Assembly: GCA_946631535.1 (NCBI GenBank) | Contig: CAMPAF010000121.1 | Coordinates: 1 to 8,572, forward strand | DNA from: an uncultured Verrucomicrobiota bacterium | Lineage (GTDB): Bacteria; Verrucomicrobiota; Kiritimatiellia; RFP12; UBA1067 | Reading direction: 5' to 3' | DNA: 8,572 nucleotides | Part shown: positions 4,364-8,572 of the stretch, one piece after another | How positions within the stretch are numbered: the first letter of the stretch is position 1 | Layout of the letters: each line of letters starts with the position of its first letter | Notes under the pieces: model-generated | The model's database searches: none | What the model was told of the DNA's origin: nothing | The model's input: the letters and a program-made list of their open reading frames with translations, nothing else | Translations under genes and position numbers: made by a program

Positions 4364-7345
4364 TCGGAAAATAATGGTCGTGCCGACGATCTTCCGCACC
4401 CAGAGTCCCGTGGCATCGGGCATGATCGCCCAGCCCTGCGGCAGGTTCTCGACGCTCCGGAACATGCCCGTCGTCGCGCCCGCGACCACCTGCAGCTTGA
4501 TCACGCCCGCAGGCAGGCTCGTCGGCAGCACGAGGTCGATGTTCGAAACGTCGAGCGTCCCCTGCGCGACGATCTGGTCGCACGTGCCCGCCGCGTCCAC
4601 GTCAATGGAGAGCGTGCCCTCCTGCGCCGCGCCGCACGCGAACGAGCCGACCGCGCCCGCGCCGCCGGGATGGATGCCGTCCGTGACGATCAGCGTCCCG
4701 TTCACGACGGCGCCCGCCGTGCCGACGAGCCCGCGCACGACCTGCTCGTTCCCGCCGAGGTCGAGCGTGCCGCCCGTCAGGCGCACCACGCCGCTCGTCG
4801 GCAGCACGCCCGGGGATTCGCCGCCCGCAAGCGCAAGCGTGCCCTCCGCCACGTCAGTCGCGCAGGCGTACGTGTTCGTGCCGGAGAGCGTGAGGCGCTT
4901 GCTGCCCGTCTTCTTGAACGCCGGCGCCGTCAGCCAGTCCGCCGCCGCGTAGTTCCACGCCGCCGAGCCGGCGAAGCTGCTCGGCGCCGTCTTCATCCCG
5001 TTCGTGATCGACGCATTGTGGTCGGCGCGGAACGTGCCGCCATAGCGGGACGCGACGTAGATCGACGAATTCGTGTTGAACTCCCTGAAGAAGGAGACGC
5101 TTTCGGATGTCCGTGACGTTGTGCCCAACGTGCCTCCGCGGAAGATGAACTCGGCGGTGCCGTCGTTGGTCTCGCCTGGCTGCGGATTCTGCAGATTCTG
5201 CCCGATGAAGGGGGCCGTCAGTTCCGCGCCTTCATAGAGTTGATACCGGCTGGTTCCCTCCTTCCCCATTTCAAGGATGCCGTAGCCCCCTTTGAGGTTG
5301 AGCTTGCCGCCCTTGTGGAGGATCTGCCTGCGCCAGAAGGTCAGGTTGCTCATCTCCACGTCCGCCCCCTCCTCGATCGTGAGCGCCTCCGAAGCCGCTG
5401 CCTGCCGGATGGTGCCGGAGCCGTAAGACTTGCCGTTGAGGCCCGCCAGGCGCACCTTCCCGGACAGCGTCAGCCTGGGGCGGCGCGCCTCGTACGCCGA
5501 CTGCCCCTCTCCCGACTTGCCGATCTCGAACCCGCCCCCTTCCAACGCCCCGCCCGCGAACGTCGTCGCGCCGCCCCAGACGTACAGCCAGCCGCCGTTC
5601 CCATCCTCACCGGTCAACTTCACGACGGCGTTTGTGGCGAGAAACGTCATCGCCGAACCCGAATAAAGGGTAAATGCGCCGTCGATCGTATTTGTCGTGC
5701 CCTCGTCCATCACGTAGTTGCCGCTATGCTGCCGATAGTTGAGATAACGGCTGTCGACGCCCCTTAACACGCACAGGCCGTCGACCGTGTTCGTCGTGTT
5801 GTCGATCAGCGCGTAGAAGTCAAGGGTGTGGCCGGACGTGCCGTCCACCGCATTCGTGATGCTCCGGTCAAAGAACACCGTGCCGTACCCCGCCCGCACG
5901 ATGAGGGCGTCCGCAAGCGCGATTGGATTCGCGAAATGGAGCGTTCCCGCGCCCTCCGCGCCGTTCAGGACAAGCCGTCGGTAGTTGGACGTCGCCGTCC
6001 AGGGCGCTCCTTCGCCGCCGATGTCCACCTCCAGCTCGCCGCCGTCCGCCGCGCACCAGGCGTAGTAGGCTCCGGGCACGGCGTAGATCTGGCCCGCGCC
6101 CGACCCGAGCGAGGCCGTCGCCCGTCCGTTCCAGCCGCCATACCCGCCGTAGGCGCCCGTTGACACAGTCGTGCTCGACCTCAGGCGCAGGCAGTCGGTA
6201 GCCGCGAGCCCCTGCCCGAACGCCGCCACGAGCGTGCCGTTCGAGACGGAGAAGTTCCCGCCCCAGTGGTTCGCGCCCGTCAGCGTGAGCGTGGCCGTGC
6301 CGTCGAGGATGCCGCCGGCGGCGTTCGTGATGGACTGCGCGACCGTCACCGCCGATGCCGGCGTGAACAGCTCCGGACCCGTCGCCGCCGCCGTGCAGAG
6401 CGCGTCCGCGAAGAACGGGTCCGCGCTCTCGATGCGCGAGGAGCCTTCCGTCAGGCTGAACTCCCTACTTGTGTCGCTGTAGTAATAGACATCCCGCACC
6501 GTGTCGTACATCCCCAGACGCCCGTCCTTCACCATCGGCACGAGGTTGACGAGCAGTTCGCTGTCGCTTGCGTAGATCTGCGCGCCATATAGTTCACCGC
6601 TGAGGTTGTTGCCAGTTGAGGAAGCGTTGTTCCCGCCCCTGAAGAACTGGAGCTTTCCGCTCGTGTCCGCATCGGAGTCCTGAGCTGATGCCGACTTGGA
6701 GGCGATGGGCACGCCATTGACCACGAGACCGGCACGGCTCGCATCGATTGCATAGAGCGTGTCGGCATATACTGTTTTTACCTGAGTCCCGGATTGGTCG
6801 TTGTAGTCAAACCTCCACGAATTCCGCGATGTCCAGAAAAGATTGAAGTACGGCGCGTCGGAAGTTCCATCTCGTGTGGTAAATACGGCCGGGCTGGTAC
6901 TGAGGCCGTCCACTTTGAACATCTTCACTACGCAACAGATGCGATAGGAGCAATTCATGGTGAAGTCGTTCAGGCAAATCCTTTCCATGCCGGTGCTTTT
7001 GATGAAGTCCAGCGAGTAGTCGTAGTCGTACGGCACTTCGGAGAGGATGAAGCGGATGGCCTTCACCGTCTCGCCCCAGCCCGTCGGTACGGCGTACGTC
7101 CACGCGTCCGTCTCGGGCATGACCGTGCCGAGGCGCTCGACGTGCCCCCAGCCGTTCGTGCCGGGGCCGTAGTCGAATCCATCGTAGACGACCCAAAGGC
7201 TGTTCGTCTCGTGCGCGTGGCTGGCGAACGAGACGTTGAACGCCCCTTCCTCAAGCGTCACCGTCACCGTGCCCGTGTTTCCGTACGCGGCAGCGGCAGC
7301 AATCGCCGCCACGGACACGACCGCATACTTTGCCTTTCGTAACAT
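4361..7345 (-). CDS. Secreted LamG-like / autotransporter-associated beta-strand (PATR) protein
   Basis: A 994-aa exported protein, first gene of the cluster, probably displayed at the cell surface or released. The start at 7345 has a strong SD AAGGAAGG (7354-7361) 8 nt upstream and gives a Sec signal peptide MLRKAKYAVVSVAAIAAAAAYG (core about 8-20); a longer reading from 7429 would begin upstream of the predicted transcription start. After a short beta-rich segment (23-104) comes one LamG-like module (about 105-300) ending NLVPMVKDGRLGMYDTV. Residues about 300-810 are a Gly/Thr/Asn-rich, repetitive stretch typical of right-handed beta-helix passenger domains (recurring GG, LTLSG, GTLxxAFG). 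Residues 811-842 (KTGSKRLTLSGTNTYACAT, then EGTLALAGG) match the autotransporter-associated beta-strand repeat consensus. Residues about 900-994 form a beta-rich C-terminal segment ending GTTIIFR. No 250-300-aa outer-membrane barrel is present, so this is not a classical type V autotransporter. A Cys cluster (C124, C132, C137, C138) is unusual. A role in glycan binding or adhesion is inferred; the ligand is unknown. Confidence 0.88.
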   Translation of the reverse strand: MLRKAKYAVVSVAAIAAAAAYGNTGTVTVTLEEGAFNVSFASHAHETNSLWVVYDGFDYGPGTNGWGHVERLGTVMPETDAWTYAVPTGWGETVKAIRFILSEVPYDYDYSLDFIKSTGMERICLNDFTMNCSYRICCVVKMFKVDGLSTSPAVFTTRDGTSDAPYFNLFWTSRNSWRFDYNDQSGTQVKTVYADTLYAIDASRAGLVVNGVPIASKSASAQDSDADTSGKLQFFRGGNNASSTGNNLSGELYGAQIYASDSELLVNLVPMVKDGRLGMYDTVRDVYYYSDTSREFSLTEGSSRIESADPFFADALCTAAATGPELFTPASAVTVAQSITNAAGGILDGTATLTLTGANHWGGNFSVSNGTLVAAFGQGLAATDCLRLRSSTTVSTGAYGGYGGWNGRATASLGSGAGQIYAVPGAYYAWCAADGGELEVDIGGEGAPWTATSNYRRLVLNGAEGAGTLHFANPIALADALIVRAGYGTVFFDRSITNAVDGTSGHTLDFYALIDNTTNTVDGLCVLRGVDSRYLNYRQHSGNYVMDEGTTNTIDGAFTLYSGSAMTFLATNAVVKLTGEDGNGGWLYVWGGATTFAGGALEGGGFEIGKSGEGQSAYEARRPRLTLSGKVRLAGLNGKSYGSGTIRQAAASEALTIEEGADVEMSNLTFWRRQILHKGGKLNLKGGYGILEMGKEGTSRYQLYEGAELTAPFIGQNLQNPQPGETNDGTAEFIFRGGTLGTTSRTSESVSFFREFNTNSSIYVASRYGGTFRADHNASITNGMKTAPSSFAGSAAWNYAAADWLTAPAFKKTGSKRLTLSGTNTYACATDVAEGTLALAGGESPGVLPTSGVVRLTGGTLDLGGNEQVVRGLVGTAGAVVNGTLIVTDGIHPGGAGAVGSFACGAAQEGTLSIDVDAAGTCDQIVAQGTLDVSNIDLVLPTSLPAGVIKLQVVAGATTGMFRSVENLPQGWAIMPDATGLWVRKIVGTTIIFR

Positions 7346-7353
7346 GTCTTTTT

Positions 7354-7361
7354 CCTTCCTT
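7354..7361 (-). promoter_or_regulatory. Strong ribosome binding site of the PATR gene
   Basis: AAGGAAGG on the minus strand, 8 nt before the ATG at 7345. It rules in this start over the upstream in-frame ATG at 7429. Confidence 0.75.
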
Positions 7362-7369
7362 GCCGTTCC

Positions 7370-7385
7370 GGCCGACACTTCGGCC
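7370..7385 (-). other. Small hairpin in the 5' leader of the cluster mRNA
   Basis: GGCCGA-AGTG-TCGGCC on the minus strand forms a perfect 6-bp GC-rich stem with a 4-nt loop. It lies between the predicted transcription start (about 7394) and the SD at 7354-7361. There is no U tract after it, so it is not an intrinsic terminator. It could stabilise the transcript end. Confidence 0.45.
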
Positions 7386-7400
7386 AAACATAACACAACT

Positions 7401-7429
7401 ATTTTATCCGCTCCGATGCGCTTTTGCAA
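7401..7429 (-). promoter_or_regulatory. Sigma70-type promoter of the minus-strand gene cluster
   Basis: Reading leftwards, -35 TTGCAA (7424-7429), a 17-bp spacer, and -10 TAAAAT (7401-7406). An A/T-rich stretch upstream of the -35 (about 7439-7450, AAAAATATAA) could act as an UP element. The predicted start, near 7394, gives a leader of about 49 nt before the ATG at 7345. Hexamers and spacing are near consensus, but the call is by eye. Confidence 0.65.
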
Positions 7430-7430
7430 T

Positions 7431-7466
7431 TGTAAGAAGTTATATTTTTCAGCAGAGCAACTTACA
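7431..7466. promoter_or_regulatory. Candidate regulator operator: TGTAAG / CTTACA half-sites
   Basis: An inverted pair TGTAAG (7431-7436) and CTTACA (7461-7466), 30 bp start to start, or about three helical turns. The first half-site abuts the -35 of the minus-strand promoter, a position suited to an AraC-type activator. The second lies just upstream of the regulator's own -10. Assignment to the divergent XylR-type regulator is inferred from position only. Confidence 0.35.
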
Positions 7467-7472
7467 CGATTC

Positions 7473-7481
7473 TGCTATACT
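7473..7481 (+). promoter_or_regulatory. Extended -10 promoter of the regulator gene
   Basis: TGC-TATACT: an extended -10 (TG at 7473-7474, hexamer 7476-7481) with no convincing -35 at 16-18 bp. Six bases (7482-7487) separate the hexamer from the ATG at 7488, so transcription would begin at or next to the start codon. No SD is visible before that ATG. Confidence 0.5.
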
Positions 7482-7487
7482 GTCCGC

Positions 7488-8572
7488 ATGGTTTCCCGCA
7501 CAGTTCTTCTGATGATCACGCCCTACAGCCAGCCTCGGCTGGAGGGCATCTCTCGCTTTGCGCGCGCGCACGGGTGGAACCTGATGATGGAAGACCGCCT
7601 GCTTCCCGACGAGGATCCCCGGCAATACGACGGCGTGCTGATGACGCTGCGCGACGCGCCGGAGGCCGTGGCGGCGGCGCGACGGCTTCTGCGGGCCAAG
7701 GTTCCGACGGTAGACCTGACCATCGAGCGGCCAGACGTTCGGCTTCCGCGCGTCATCTCCGACCATGCCGCCATCGGACGCGCCGCCGCCGCGCACTTCC
7801 GCGAACGCGGTTTCTCAAGCCTGGCCTGGTTCTCCTCGGGCTGGACGAACGTCCATCGACTTCGCTATGAGGGATTCTGCTCGGGATGCGCTGCGCCGCC
7901 CGTCCGCTGGGCGCGCGACGGGCTGGCGGCCGCGATTCAGGATGCCCCCAAGCCTGTCGGCGTTCTCGCCTACAACGACGTTGACGCCGCCCGGCTTGTG
8001 GCGGTCTGCCGAAAAGAGGGAGTGGGCGTGCCGGAGGACATGGCCGTCCTCGGCATCGGCAACGATGCGTTTCTCTGCGAGAACCAGGCCGTGCCCCTTT
8101 CCAGCGTGGAGCAGGATCTTCGGCGCAACGCCTACGAGGGCGCGGCCCTGCTGGACGCGCTCATGTCCGCCACCCCGTCCGCCCGCGCGGCGGCGTGCCG
8201 CCGCGCGCCCCGGCTCACGCCGCCCGGCAGCGTGGCGGCGCGCGCCTCGTCCGATACGCTCGCGCACCCGCATCCGCTCATCCGCGCGGCGCTCGTCCAC
8301 ATTCGGCAGAACCTCGCGCGCTCCTTCGGCACATCCGAGATTGCCGCCGCCCTCGGCATCTCGCGCTCGCATTTCGACCATCTCTTCGTACACGAAACGG
8401 GACATTCCGTCGGCAAGGAGATTCAGTCCCAGCGCCTGCGCGAGGCGAGGCGGCTGCTATCGGACACCAACCTGCCGATTGCCGCCATCGCCCGCCTGAC
8501 CGGTTTCTGCAACGCCGGTTATCTTTCCAACACCTTCCGCCGCGCCGTGGGCGTTTCCCCCAAGGCCTGGCG
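7488..8572 (+). CDS. XylR-type AraC-family transcriptional regulator (3' end cut by window edge)
   Basis: The open frame runs 361 codons to the right edge with no stop. The N-terminal half (about 4-225) is a periplasmic-binding-protein-like sugar-sensing domain of the XylR class: VLLMITPYSQPRLEGISRFA at 6-25, VISDHAAIGRAAAAHF at 89-104, and GVLAYNDVDAARLVAVCRKE at 158-177, followed by VPEDMAVLGIGND (181-193) and PLSSVEQD (203-210), all close to the family pattern. A linker (about 226-261) leads to a two-HTH AraC DNA-binding domain: helices around GTSEIAAALGISRSHFDHLF (281-300) and LPIAAIARLTGF through VGVSPKAW (329-361). Escherichia coli XylR is about 390 aa, so only a short tail should be missing. 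M1 is chosen because the first beta-strand starts just after it; M9 would remove that strand. It is divergent from the secreted-protein cluster, and is likely its sugar-responsive activator. The inducer is unknown, and the name xylR is not applied because no xylose genes are nearby. Confidence 0.9.
   Translation, partial: MVSRTVLLMITPYSQPRLEGISRFARAHGWNLMMEDRLLPDEDPRQYDGVLMTLRDAPEAVAAARRLLRAKVPTVDLTIERPDVRLPRVISDHAAIGRAAAAHFRERGFSSLAWFSSGWTNVHRLRYEGFCSGCAAPPVRWARDGLAAAIQDAPKPVGVLAYNDVDAARLVAVCRKEGVGVPEDMAVLGIGNDAFLCENQAVPLSSVEQDLRRNAYEGAALLDALMSATPSARAAACRRAPRLTPPGSVAARASSDTLAHPHPLIRAALVHIRQNLARSFGTSEIAAALGISRSHFDHLFVHETGHSVGKEIQSQRLREARRLLSDTNLPIAAIARLTGFCNAGYLSNTFRRAVGVSPKAW

Noticed and set aside
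4353..4583. A longer MBL-protein start inside the PATR gene
   Set aside because: It would bury the Tat signal about 77 residues deep; AGGA precedes the ATG at 4352 at good spacing.
3135..4952. A 605-codon open frame on the plus strand opposite the MBL and PATR genes
   Set aside because: It is Arg/Val/Ala-rich, has no signal peptide or recognisable domain, spans the junction of two genes, and is the antisense shadow of GC-rich coding sequence.
7370..7385. Riboswitch or attenuator in the cluster leader
   Set aside because: The leader is only about 49 nt and holds a single 6-bp hairpin with no alternative pairing or U tract.
7346..7429. A 28-residue extension of the PATR protein from the ATG at 7429
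   Set aside because: The ATG overlaps the promoter -35, lies upstream of the predicted transcription start, and the strong SD and signal peptide are at 7345.

Overview
The window is GC-rich, Gram-negative-type DNA. Several features recall gut or sediment Kiritimatiellota/Verrucomicrobiota: a XylR-type AraC regulator, secreted proteins built from LamG-like modules opening with variants of 'YIESDGTQGIDT', an autotransporter-associated beta-strand repeat (PATR) protein lacking its own barrel, and a Tat-exported hydrolase. The taxonomic placement is inferred from architecture only; there is no rRNA or marker gene here.

Layout. From 7345 leftwards to the window edge lies one closely packed minus-strand gene cluster: (i) a 994-aa secreted LamG-like/PATR protein (4361-7345); (ii) a 440-aa Tat-exported ComEC-type metallo-beta-lactamase-fold protein (3030-4352), 8 nt downstream; (iii) a 941-aa secreted protein with four LamG-like modules and an Ig-like tail (208-3033), whose TTG start overlaps the previous stop by 4 nt; (iv) after a 50-nt gap, the first 52 codons of another exported protein (1-157). 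A good sigma70-type promoter (TTGCAA-17-TAAAAT, 7401-7429) precedes the first gene. A XylR-family sugar-responsive regulator (7488 to the right edge) is divergently transcribed from the same 142-bp intergenic region, and is probably its local regulator.

How it may work (inference): the divergent regulator senses a sugar and controls a set of exported proteins, two of which carry glycan-binding-like jellyroll modules, one a metal hydrolase, and one cut off at the edge. This resembles a small surface glycan-handling locus.

The most unusual signal is a family of four short palindromes inside the metallo-hydrolase gene (three between the Tat signal and the catalytic domain, one near the C-terminus). 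Their stem sequences differ but remain self-complementary. The three copies in one orientation share one reading phase and encode GGS(R/Q)(S/L)xAT each time; the fourth is inverted. This looks like a mobile palindromic element that inserts in frame into protein-coding sequence, similar in principle to Rickettsia palindromic elements. Other points of interest are a shared C-terminal tail (G-T-hydrophobics-R-stop) on the two large secreted proteins and a possibly leaderless regulator mRNA.
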